Assembly: GCA_012931725.1 (NCBI GenBank) | Contig: CM022955.1 | Span: 11,186,885-11,250,884 of the forward strand | Direction: 5' to 3' | DNA from: Litsea cubeba | Taxonomy: Eukaryota > Streptophyta > Magnoliopsida > Laurales > Lauraceae | DNA length: 64,000 nt | In this document: positions 20,870-30,280 of the stretch, in pieces | How positions within the stretch are numbered: position 1 is the stretch's first letter | Layout: every line of letters starts with the position of its first letter | Notes under the pieces: generated by a model | The model's database searches: none | Seen by the model: the letters and a program-made list of their open reading frames with translations, nothing else | Told to the model about the DNA's origin: nothing | Program-made: the position numbers and the translations under genes

Positions 20870-23393
20870 GTGCCAGCTTGATGGACTCGCATTCGCGCTC
20901 GGCGCTACGAGGTTGGTGGACATGAGAGTCCGTTTGGTCCAACCCTTTCGTGGCCGGAGGCGAAGCGATCATCAACTTTTTTTTGTATGGGTGTGCCGGA
21001 TTCTCTACTCCACTTGGAATTGCAAGTGATGGTCTGGAAATCCACCTTCGCAAGTAAAAAAGGAATTCAACTTTTTTCTAGCTTTCATTGCACATATATT
21101 TAAGAAAAGAGACATGGTTTTGAATTCCATGAAAGGCGGTTTCATTTGTTTTGCAGTAAAAGGCGATTTTTTGCCGTGAAAGGTGATTTTTGCTGTAAAA
21201 GGTGGTTTTTTGGCGTGAAAGGCGATTTTGGGAGTTTATAGCCGATTTACAATTCTTATCAATAATAGAAGACAAGAGTTGTGATTTTTTATGTCTCTTT
21301 GGAAAAATACAAACTACAATAAAAAATAAGAAAAGGAGGATCTAACTTCTCAAGAGATTGTGGGGACTCGTTCAGATTGACGGTTGCAAGTCATGTGTGG
21401 ACTTTGCCATCATCCGTGCAGATGAGAACAGAGGATGCTTTTGATTCGCTTAGTTCGGCTTAACCTCACATTTTTAGAGGACAAAGACTAAGAGGAGGTC
21501 CTTTGTCCAGTAAAAAGCTAAGTAGACGGGCTGAAAAGCCATGTAGATAGAAAGAGAAGGCCTTGAGGTGTGCCCCCCAAGAGAATTTTGTCACCTTGTA
21601 GGAGTGGTCTATGAAGGGCTTTAACAAAGTTTTCTCTTTTCTTTCTCTTGGATTCCGATCAATTTTTTTGGACCGATTCTTCTTGGTTTGCTCTACTTTT
21701 ATAGGCCTTTGGCAGCCATTTAGGAGGGTTTATGGGCTTTTGATGCATTAAAGCCGTATAATGGGAGGAGTTACAAGTTTTAATTCATTTATTTTATAAC
21801 TCCTTTTTCTTGGCTTCTGATTGGCCGGTGGAGAATTGAGGGACTTTAATCGCCTTTAAGGTCCATGATGGGAGGAGTTACATAGGTTAATGTCGTGTTT
21901 ATGGCTAACCAGTAACTCTTTTTTCCTTGATTCTGATTAGGCCGTCCAAAATAATGAGTTAATGACTGCAATAACTTGTCATAAAGCGAGTCAAAAAACC
22001 GCATTAAGTGGTTGCCGTGGCAGTTGAAGAGTCGCGGGCCGTGCCACGTCTTTCAGAATTCTTCTTACGATGATGGCCGATAGATCTTCATGCTGATCGA
22101 TGTCGGATGACCATGCAACTTTAGACATTGATTGCTAACAGAGGGCCGGTGCCACCTGTCCTATCGATTTCTCGATCGATCGGGAAGAAAGTGTGTTTTC
22201 TTGGTTGACCGGTTGGTGATGTTGAAGCGATCACTGATGGTTTGATACTCTCGAAGACAGACCCGTGATGTTGACGAAGATCGACTGGATTTGCTGCCTC
22301 GAAAGTCAGAATTTTGGAAAACCACAGGGGCTGGAATTCTTGAAAACAGCGAAAAGGACCCATGGGCCAGGGTCACCGGTGGCCATGGGGACTTTGGTCC
22401 TTTTGGTCGCCGCTTTTCGGCCTTTTTCCGTCTTTTCTGATTCTTTTTTCTTCAGTGTTTTTTTCTGAAATTTTTGTACATTTATTGACCTAATTTTCCT
22501 GTAGAAAACTTGACAAGAATCCTTGCATATTGGAGTGCAAGGTTTTTGATTTTCCTGGAAAGCCGAAGACTTTATCGGGCAGGGTTGCTGACTTGCCCTC
22601 AGAAGCCAAAACTGGGTCAAACAATGTCGGAATGATTTGAAATTTGAGATGAAGCCTCCTGAGCAATAAATAAGACCAACCATAGGCCTTTACTTGTATT
22701 TTGAAGCTGTATAGGGTCCTATCGCTAGTAGACTTGATCCTGTCGCGAGGCAAATGTTGCGCTTTGATGTGCAGTCAACCGATGTCCGATTGACCTGAAA
22801 TTTAATAGGGAGCCTATTTGAGTAATTTTGAGATGATCCATTAGCTCTGGTTTGGAAACCATGGTCCCGGGGAGCTTCGCTGCCAGGAGGCCTGATTTGG
22901 CTTCTGAGGGTCAAGGTCTAGTCAAATGTTGTCGAATTGACCTGAGACTTGACATGTAGCCATTTGTAAGCATTTTGAAGTCACCCATGTGATATGTTTG
23001 ATGAGTGACGGCCTCGGTGGTTCTCGCCGCTGAGAGGCTTGATTTTGCTGCTTGAGGGTTGATGTGGGGTGCAAACGTTGTCGGTTTGACCTAAAACTTG
23101 GCGTGGAGCCTTTTAGAGTTATTTTAAGACTATCCACAGGCTCTGATCGAAGATCTGATGTCTTTGGTACTGTTGCCGCCGTGAGCTCCTGTTCAGCTAT
23201 TAGAAGAATGAAGTTAGGCCAAACAGTGTTGAAATGGCCTGAAACTTCATATGTACTCTTCTTTTCGTTGTTTTGAAGGATCTTGCAGTTTTAGTTTGAT
23301 TCTTACAAGATTTGATTTTTGAAGTAGCATTGCCTGTTTGCAGTAGGCAGCGGCTTCATGTAGCTTCTTTGATCTTGAAGAGGCAAAGTGACA
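20870..23393 (-). repeat. long LTR of the A family, minus strand
   Basis: The outer end TGTCAC (reverse strand) lies at 23393; an alternative start TGTTGACAC lies near 23408. The inner end is near 20870, estimated from homology with the plus-strand copy at 50426-52540. A TATA box, TATAAAAG, sits at 21703-21696 on the reverse strand. About five copies of a roughly 150-bp unit with a GGTCAA...TTGACC theme lie at 22616-23280 (U3). A field of about 20-bp units on CGCCTTTCACGGCA lies at 21135-21235. No clear primer-binding site was found. Confidence 0.7.
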
Positions 23394-23400
23394 TTTTTTT

Positions 23401-23781
23401 GTGTCAACACGAGCCTACAAAAAGGGTGAGTTGGTTCCTGTGGTAAAAATATCAATGGTTTTCGCCCACAAGTCCAAAGGAAAATTTGAGCCAAAATGGG
23501 ACTTAGCCTACATCATCGACAAGGTTTTCTCCATTGGCGCATATGCCCTCCTAAACATGGAGGGTGACAGATGTATGCTGCCCATCATTGGCAATCTCTT
23601 CAAGCGGTACTACCCTTCAAGAGTTATGCATGGACGGCCAAAGCCTATTCCCATGTACCTACTCATTAAACCCACTCGTTTTGGAATTTTCATCCTTATG
23701 TTGAAATTTCAAAAAAAAAAAATCAAAACAATGCTTACTTTCATCGTTTCATTGTTAAAAAAAAAAAACCTCCAAGTTTAG
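23401..23781 (+). pseudogene. integrase C-terminus of gypsy element B
   Basis: One open frame begins abruptly at the LTR edge of A. It reads RAYKKGELVPVV, then FAHKSKGKFEPKW, then GAYALLNMEGDRCMLPI and KRYYPSR, which is the SH3-like C-terminal part of integrase in large plant gypsy elements, followed by a divergent tail to 23781. The rest of pol is missing to the left, so A inserted here or recombined. The frame itself has no stop, unlike most frames in this window. Confidence 0.75.
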
Positions 23782-23959
23782 GAGCCTCTTTCCTAACTTG
23801 ACCAAAATTTTCGACTCACAAACCCAAAATTCATTGTTTGAAATAAAAATCATGATTTAGGGATTTCCACCCTAGTTTGCCCTGCCTTTTACTGCCAAAA
23901 TGCTTTTAGGTCAAAATTTACGACCCAAGTGTCTTCAAAAAAATGATTTTTCAAAACAA

Positions 23960-24450
23960 CGTGGGGAAGCGATGCTTAGTCGATACTTACAAAACTCAAA
24001 AATCGGAAGAATGCGAACCACATTCGACACTTCCAAAATCGCAAGGAAGCGACATTTCATCGATACTTACAAATTTTCAAAAAATCATGGAAATGCAACA
24101 TTTCAGTTAATATCCACAACAAAAATTTCAAAAAAAAAAAAAAAAAGCAAAGGTATAAAACGCCTCTAAATGTCAAAAATCATGGGGAAACAACATTCAG
24201 TCGATACCCGTAGAATAAATTTTTTGACGATACCATCGATACTTACAACCAAATGAGTAAGGAAGCGACATTCCATCAATACTTGCAAAACCATTCAGCA
24301 ACGAAGTGACACTTAGTCGATACTTGCACTCAAAATCGCGAGGAGGCGACATTCCATCAATACTCGCAATCGAATGAGCAAGGAAGAAACATTCCATCAC
24401 TACTTGCAAAACCATTCAGCAGGGAGGCGACTTTTAGTCGATACTTGCAT
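23960..24450 (+). repeat. about 40-bp tandem units in 120-bp higher order, element B
   Basis: Units built on GCGACATTCCATCAATACTTGC alternate with AGTCGATACTTGCA versions. The phrase TACTTGCAAAACCATTCAGCA recurs near 24280 and 24400, giving a period of about 120 bp. Units become more diverged to the left (23960-24200). Confidence 0.85.
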
Positions 24451-24454
24451 TTTG

Positions 24455-24745
24455 AAAATCAAAACCCGGCTTTCATGCCAACAAACAAAAAAAATGGCTC
24501 TCATGCCAGAAACCTGGCTCTCATGCAAAAAATAAAAAACCTGGCTTTCACGCCAACAAACCAAAACTTGGCTTTAAAAAAAAAAACTGGCTCTTATGCC
24601 ACAAAAACCTGGCTTTCATGTAAAAAATCAGCTCTCATGCCAGAAAATCTGGCTTTCATGCTAAAAATAAAATTTTAGCTCTCATGCCATAACCCAAATT
24701 TGGCTCTCAGTACCGCAAACAAAATCTAGCTCCCATGCCAAAACA
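24455..24745 (+). repeat. short tandem units GGCTCTCATGCCA
   Basis: At least eleven copies of (G)GCTYTCATGCCA separated by A-rich spacers of 5-12 bp. Each unit is a weak inverted repeat (GGC...GCC). No frame here is meaningful. Confidence 0.9.
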
Positions 24746-24958
24746 ACCATTTAACAAAAGATTTTCACAAAATGACAAACCTTTTAATCAAATTTCCAAA
24801 TAAACATTCCATTTGACTCTTGCTTAAATTTGCTTTCGTAAAAGAAAAGGGGGTTAAGTGAAAGGGGGAACACCAAAAAAAAAAAAAGAGTACAAATAAA
24901 TGTCTGTATACATGGGGTACCAAAAAAAAAAGAGTTTGTTACAAAAGAAACCAGGAAC

Positions 24959-25636
24959 TCAGTCTAACATGGCCTCCAGCCAAAGATTCAACTCCTCAAG
25001 CAATCTTTTGCCCTTGGCTATCAAAGCTTCTAGGCCACGCTTCTTCAGAAGTTTACCATAAGATGTGGCAGAACGCCATGACCCGTCTTCGGCACGGGGA
25101 AGCTTTGCCCAAAGAGTTTTCCATCGCCCATATTCGAGTCCTCTCCTTGAGAACAATATCAGCATTCCAACCTGGCGAATCAGAGTCCTCTCCCTAGCAC
25201 GAGCCTCTCCTATGGCGGTCCACTTGGCTGCAACTTGTTCCTCTAATTGCTCAAGACGTCGCCTGGCTTCGATGACCTCCCTATCAAGGCGATCAATGTC
25301 ATGCCTCAGCTCAATGATGACCAACTCGGTGATGTTCCTATCCCGAAAAAATTGCTTCCTACTCAGCGAGGTATCATCCATTTCAGACTTGGCTCTAGTG
25401 GAAGGTTCCAGAAACATTTCTCTGAATATGTCACCATTAGGAAAAGTCTTGTTCTCGGACCACTTGTCGCCCATCGTAATGATCCCATCAACAGTTGCCC
25501 TGGCACTTGTGATGTCCAGACCAACCCCTTCACTCTTAGCAAGAATCTCCTGCACATGCTTGATCATGCCAAATCCAGCATCTAAGTGACCAGAAATGAG
25601 GGTCTGGATCCAGGATCTCAAGACGCTCTTCAGCAC
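24959..25636 (-). CDS. antisense ORF of element B, 225 codons, coiled coil
   Basis: A clean minus-strand frame downstream of the B integrase and its tandem repeats. The middle (residues about 95-150) is a strong coiled coil (ELRHDIDRLDREVIEARRRL); the C-terminus is Leu/Lys-rich (KRLLEELNLWLEAMLD). No known domain was recognised. Its position and orientation match the antisense gene of element F, but the sequences are unrelated by eye. It is probably the last exon of a spliced gene whose first exons lie at 26183-25883. The open frame of 678 bp amid decayed DNA suggests either relative youth or past constraint. Confidence 0.6.
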   Translation of the reverse strand: MLKSVLRSWIQTLISGHLDAGFGMIKHVQEILAKSEGVGLDITSARATVDGIITMGDKWSENKTFPNGDIFREMFLEPSTRAKSEMDDTSLSRKQFFRDRNITELVIIELRHDIDRLDREVIEARRRLEQLEEQVAAKWTAIGEARARERTLIRQVGMLILFSRRGLEYGRWKTLWAKLPRAEDGSWRSATSYGKLLKKRGLEALIAKGKRLLEELNLWLEAMLD

Positions 25637-25882
25637 CTTCTTCCCAAACTAAAAGGATGGCCCTGATGAAGGTTCACCCCGCTCAATTGGTCGACTGTCC
25701 ATGTCTTGTAAGAACTAGCTATAGATGCCCCTACCTTTGTCGTGTAAGAACTGGCTGTAGAAGCCCCTATAGTTCTAAAGAAAGCCACGGTATCTCTCAT
25801 GTCACTTCACAACCTGCCAATGAAATACAAAAAGGTATGTATATGATCTTGTTAAAAAAAGTCATTATCATCAGGGTTTTTA

Positions 25883-26183
25883 CTAGTAAGTACATTCTTC
25901 GACGACTGGCAGAATGCTTTCTTCCTCCATGAACTCATCCAAAGCATCATCAAAAGTTACATCCATGGATAGTTCAAAGTCGTCGGAATCCTGTGGCAAG
26001 TCAACTGACAAAAAAAAAAAGAGCAGTATAGTAGCAATTGGCGGCACAGAAAAAAAAAGGAAAAACAAGAAAAATTATACCAGGTGAAGATTCTGGAAGG
26101 AAAAAAAACATACCAAGCACAGATTCTGGAATCATTCCAGAGTCCCTTGGTTCTTCCTTAGATGCCGCAGTCGGATCGATCAT
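25883..26183 (-). CDS. spliced acidic 5' exons of the antisense gene of B
   Basis: Exon a runs 26183-26114, starting MIDPTAASKEEPRDSG. A GTATGT donor at 26113 and a long pyrimidine tract ending GTCAG at 26005 bound a 109-bp intron. Exon b from 26004 continues in frame as VDLPQDSDDFELSMDVTFDD and ends near 25883. Joining keeps the frame exactly, which supports the splice. A further donor (GTACTT near 25888) and an acceptor (TTTCATTGGCAG near 25812) could link it to the 225-codon frame. The product is small and very acidic; function unknown. Confidence 0.5.
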
Positions 26184-27060
26184 CAGCTAGTCGGAACCTC
26201 GGGCATCACCAAAACTCCATTTCCAGCTACCGGCATCAAAATGGAAACCGAAATCATCCCGAAGGTGACTTTTGTCATCTATTGATATAAGCTTCAAACT
26301 CCAAAGGTCGCTACATTTCAGGTATGTCTTTCCATGCCATCCAACTCCTTTCCTTCAAAACTCGTGCATTTACTTAAATCTTCATGCATTAGGAATTAGG
26401 AAGCCTTCTCCAAAATATGACCAATTACAACCCAAATTTGGTCAAAATCAATTTTTGATCAAATCAAAATCCATGTTGATTGAACATCGAGCCTTAGCCT
26501 CTTTTTCTTGATATCATTCACTCAAGAAAATACATGTGCATATTGTCCTGCATAAAAACATCATTCGCATTGTGAGGAAATAAATCCCAAAAAAAAAGGT
26601 AAAAAAAGAAAATAAAAGGAAAGGCAAAAAAAATGGTCGAGTGGCCACAAAAAAAAAGAAGAAAAAAAAAGAGAAAAGAAAAAAGAAAACGAGAGAGAAG
26701 AAAGCTTTCCTGATCCCTACTTCTATATGGGGTTTCTTGTTGAAAAAGAAAACTTACTTGAAGCCATTGATGGAGAAAAAGAAGAACTTGAAGATCCTTG
26801 AAGAAGAAGAGCTCTTGGTCTTGAAGTAGTCTTGAGATTTTTGTAAAAGAAAGCAATAAAAGCAAGAGATCCGATCTCCCTTTGCTTTTATAGAAGAGAT
26901 CTAGCCAAAGAAAGAAACAAGGAGAAAAGCAAAGAGGTAAGTGCTACAAATTAGCAACTTTCCCAAAAGCTCCCCCAAAAGAAAGGGAATTTGAGAAATT
27001 ATCTCCCAAAGAAAGATACTATGAGAAAATCTCTCCCAAAATAAAGGGAACTTGAGAGAT
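26184..27060. other. low-complexity leader and spacer
   Basis: Contains long A-rich runs on the plus strand (26585-26700). Nearby frames coding mostly Lys, or Phe and Leu in reverse, are composition artefacts. CTCCCAAAATAAAGGGAACTTGAGA-like phrases repeat at 26965-27060. No domain was recognised. Confidence 0.5.
26885..26892 (-). promoter_or_regulatory. TATA box of the antisense gene of B
   Basis: TATAAAAG on the reverse strand, with a purine/pyrimidine-rich leader of about 680 nt before the ATG at 26183. The layout mirrors that of element F. An alternative is that it belongs to an LTR remnant. Confidence 0.45.
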
Positions 27061-27120
27061 TCTCTATCCAAAGGAGATATTTTTAGATATTCTCTATCCA
27101 AAGGAGATATTTTTAGATGG
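27061..27120 (+). repeat. 30-bp perfect-period tandem pair next to the MULE
   Basis: TCTCTATCCAAAGGAGATAT followed by TTTTAGAT begins at 27061 and again at 27091; only the last two bases of the unit differ. The last ten bases of the second copy are the left target duplication of the MULE. Confidence 0.95.
27111..27120. repeat. left target site duplication of the MULE
   Basis: TTTTAGATGG here matches TTTTAGATAG at 33399-33408 at nine of ten positions. Confidence 0.75.
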
Positions 27121-27627
27121 GAAATTCTACTGGCACACCATTTTTTCGTTTTCCCACACAATTTCTCTCCACACACATACTAAAATTTAAAAATTAAAAT
27201 AGTTCTTTCCACACACATCAAAAGTTCCTAAAGTACCCATATCTCCATTCCCCCATTTCTTCTTCCCACACACATCTCCATCCATTTCTTCCCACACACA
27301 AATTAGACGCAAGACTCCACCGACGGGATTCTTGCTTTTCCGGCGATTCTCCGGCGTGCCTCCGGCATGCCTCCGGCGTTCTTATTCCTCTACACATTCT
27401 CCTCTTCCAAAGGTAAATGTATCATTCCAACAACACCAATTATTCTTCTTCCCTATCTATTCTTTACCATTTTTTCAATCTTAGATTCCCCTTTTTTTCC
27501 ATGAAAACTTGTTACTAGGATAGATTTTCATTCAATGTAAGTTTCGACAAACAATGTTACTATTTTTTAATATTTTTGGGTTGAATTTCATCCCTCATTG
27601 TCGCTGTTTTAGCTTCAGAAATCGCGA

Positions 27628-27790
27628 CTGTTCGGTCTCTAGTTCACCGAACGGATTGGTTTTGTTCGGAAACTACTATCTGAACAAATTGGTTCTGTTC
27701 GGAAACTAATGTCCAAACAGATCAATTTTGTTCGAAAACAAAGTTCAGAACAAAAGTAATATGTTCGAACACTCAGGTCCGTACATACAG
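27628..27790. repeat. MULE palindromic cluster 1 (TGTTCGGA/TCCGAACA units)
   Basis: About four units of roughly 40 bp, each with TGTTCGGA or TTGTTCGAA on one arm and a degraded TCCGAACA arm 10-15 bp on. The cluster lies in the leader just upstream of the PMD gene ATG at 27834. Two more clusters of the same unit occur elsewhere in the element. Confidence 0.85.
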
Positions 27791-27833
27791 AGATCCAGCA
27801 GTCAAATAAATTATTTTTTTTCGTATTTAAAAA

Positions 27834-29621
27834 ATGGACCGGCCAAGCTCTTCTAGGTGACCCACTGCTTCAAATAGGAAGGACGTCAGCTAGTAGAAGA
27901 GGTTGTAGAAGAACCAGAGGTATATGAGGAATAGGTTGAAGAACAACAACAACAAGAGATGGAAGAGCAACCAGCCCAGGGACCAGAAGATAGGTCATTA
28001 TTGACCAGCTTTGATACACATATAGCCGGGTTCATTTGGATTCAACAGGTGTGTTTCACTTGTTTCATATGAAAGTTTTATTTATTTGTTAATTTATTTA
28101 ATAATGTATTAATGGTTGAATGTAGGATCGAGGACCACTGAAATGTCTAAGTCATGGGCAGAAAGTGCCATTGTGGCAACTGAATGAGTTTGACAGGTTT
28201 AGAGATTTAGTCTCGAGGTTCAGATTGGCTCCCTTAGCGACTACATATTACCGCTACGTCAATAAGATTATTATATCTGGTTTCGTGGAAAGGTGGCAAC
28301 CTGAGACTAACACCTTTCACATGCCTTTTGGTGAGATGACTATCACCTTAGATGATGTTGCATCTATCCTAGGCATCCTAGTGATTGGGTGGACTGTCTC
28401 TTATAATGAAAGAATGTCATATGAAGAAGCTCAAGCACTCCTTGTTGATGCACAAGGAGTAGAACCGGTAGAGGCACATGAAGAGCTGATGCAGGTGCGG
28501 GGCCAATCAGTTTGATAGGAGATGTTACGGGAAAGGTTTACCGGTGTATCTGATGATGATGGCGACGAGATGATTGACTGTGAGTAAGAGCTTACCTTCT
28601 GTACTTATTGGGCTGTACGTTGTTCACTGACAAGAGTGGCACATGGGTGCCGATCATTTTTCTTACACAACTTGTGGATGTAGAAGCCATACGTTCATAT
28701 GCATGGGGTACTGCTTCACTAGCATATTTATACAGGCAGTTGGGGTTAGCAACCAGGCATGAAGTGAAACAAATAGCCGGTTATTTGACTCTACTAGAAG
28801 CTTGGGTGTACGAACACTTTGATACTCTGGCTCCGACTCCAAACCTACTCTATGTATCCGATCAGCCCCGTGTCCATCGATGGGTTCCTCCTAGAGAGTC
28901 TGCTCCTTTACAAGGATTACGAGACAGACTTGATTCCATGAGTACTAACCAGGTAATTAACTTGACTTTTCATGTACATATTGTATCAGATTAAGTTATT
29001 ATTCTGTATTATATACTTTCATACCTTACGCTTGGATTCACTACTTTCAGGTGACTTAGGACCCATATCGTGATGTTAGACAATATCACCCTTTCAATGA
29101 AGTGGCATACTACTGTGGATGCATCAAATGCATGGATGTTGTTGAGCCTTATCATCCAGACAGGGTACTCAGACAGTTTGGGAGAGTTCAGACTATTCCT
29201 CCACCGCCATTAGCCCCTATTTGCGCTACGCGTGGTCCGACTACCCGTGACTATCAAATCGCATATCAATATATCAATCAAGTTTGGGAGGGATGGCCTA
29301 ATTACCTACTATCCGCATTGAACCGTGGTCAATCAGTTAGGCGTCCTGCAGATTGCGTTCCCGGGTATATAAATTGGTATGTCCGAGTATCATGGAGGAT
29401 ATTATAGCACCCAAACTTTCACTCTAATTTTGCGCCCCAGTCCCGAAGAAAATCAGCCTAACGGTAGCGGTATGACTGACTATCAGCAGCGTAATTCGGA
29501 TGCACTGATCATTCTTGATGAAGTGACAGAAAAGGGTGAGGACCATTGGGTTGAAGACCCACGAGGACTATATACCCATGTGAATCAGGTAGCACATGTG
29601 TTACTGGGGAGTTTCAATTGA
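27834..29621 (+). pseudogene. plant mobile domain (PMD, MAIN-like) gene of the MULE
   Basis: The PMD family (PF10536) is found in MAIN/MAIL proteins of plants and in transposons; those host proteins act in the nucleus in silencing. The gene has three exons: 27834-28048 (Gln/Glu-rich, ending SFDTHIAGFIWIQQ), 28126-28952 and 29051 onward. The introns (28049-28125 and 28953-29050) have GT-AG ends and keep phase 0. PMD marks are LVSRFRLAPLATTYYRYVNK, TFHMPFGEMTITLDDVASIL, GCTLFTDKSG, SYAWGTASLAYLYRQL, LLEAWVYEHF and NEVAYYCGCIKC. Breaks: TGG-to-TGA early in exon 1, a frameshift near 27885, stops after 28513, a frameshift near 28590, TGG-to-TAG at the start of exon 3 and a frame change near 29375. 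It is therefore dead. It converges on the transposase gene. Confidence 0.85.
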
Positions 29622-29954
29622 CGATGCTCAATGAACCTTTCGACATCCCCACATGAGTTCACAAAGCAATAGCCGCACCAGGACTAGGAGGGGAAGGGAC
29701 AGTTGAAGAATTCTAAGGACTTATTTTAATTAACCAAAATAATTAACAATTATTATGCTTTTGTTTAAGTGGTTGAATGGTTGTTTTAAGACTATGTTGA
29801 CTTTAATTTGACTATGGATGTACTGGTAGACAGTGTCCTTTAATTAAATAATGTTATCTTCGATTATTTTGGATTCTGCTTGAATTGTTACATATGTACA
29901 TGACAAAATGTACTAGAAGTTATGTGAAAAAAACGTGTAAATGGTAAAACAGAA

Positions 29955-30105
29955 CCTCTGTATGGAAACTCAGTTCCTAACAATATGAATATGTTCAGAA
30001 CTTAAGTTCCGAACAAATTAGTTATGTTCGGACAGCAAGGTCTGAACTGGCTTCATGTGTTCGGACCTGTGTATCCGTATGGAGGTTCAGTTGCAAACAT
30101 TGACA
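29955..30105. repeat. MULE palindromic cluster 2, between the two genes
   Basis: Units such as ATGTTCAGAACTTAAGTTCCGAACA and TGTTCGGACAGCAAGGTCTGAAC broken into arms GTTCGGAC/GTTCCGAAC, about 40 bp apart. It lies in the intergenic region where both transcripts should end. Confidence 0.85.
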
Positions 30106-30280
30106 TTCCTGGAAATATGAAAACCTGTAAATGTATTCAACACACAATGTACGTAAATTAATATACACACAACCATTCATAGAATGCATGTAAAATGTAA
30201 AACACATTCTTTGATTCATTAAATGTTTGAAAAAACATATTACGTTCAACATATACATGCTTGCATTCATTTAATTACAT

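Larger units (their letters stand above)
13768..23393 (-). mobile_element. Ty3/gypsy element A, minus strand, internally deleted
   Basis: Reading the reverse strand from right to left gives LTR (23393 to about 20870), leader with repeats, gag, acidic linker, protease, a second linker and an integrase stub. No RT or RNase H motif occurs between protease and integrase, so a large deletion removed them. The 3' LTR is not visible. The family is a large plant gypsy type related to Ogre/Tat by its protease and linker, a judgement by eye. Confidence 0.75.

Noticed and set aside
20870..20960. Primer-binding site for the A-family LTR
   Set aside because: Several candidates were compared with recalled tRNA ends (Met, Asp, Arg, Lys, Gln) and none gave a convincing match, so the inner LTR boundary stays approximate.
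26641..26829. Lys-rich frame and its Phe-rich reverse partner
   Set aside because: Low-complexity A/T runs; no domain and no conserved start.
27834..29621. PMD gene as a host MAIN/MAIL gene
   Set aside because: It lies inside MULE ends with a target duplication and has many stops and frameshifts.
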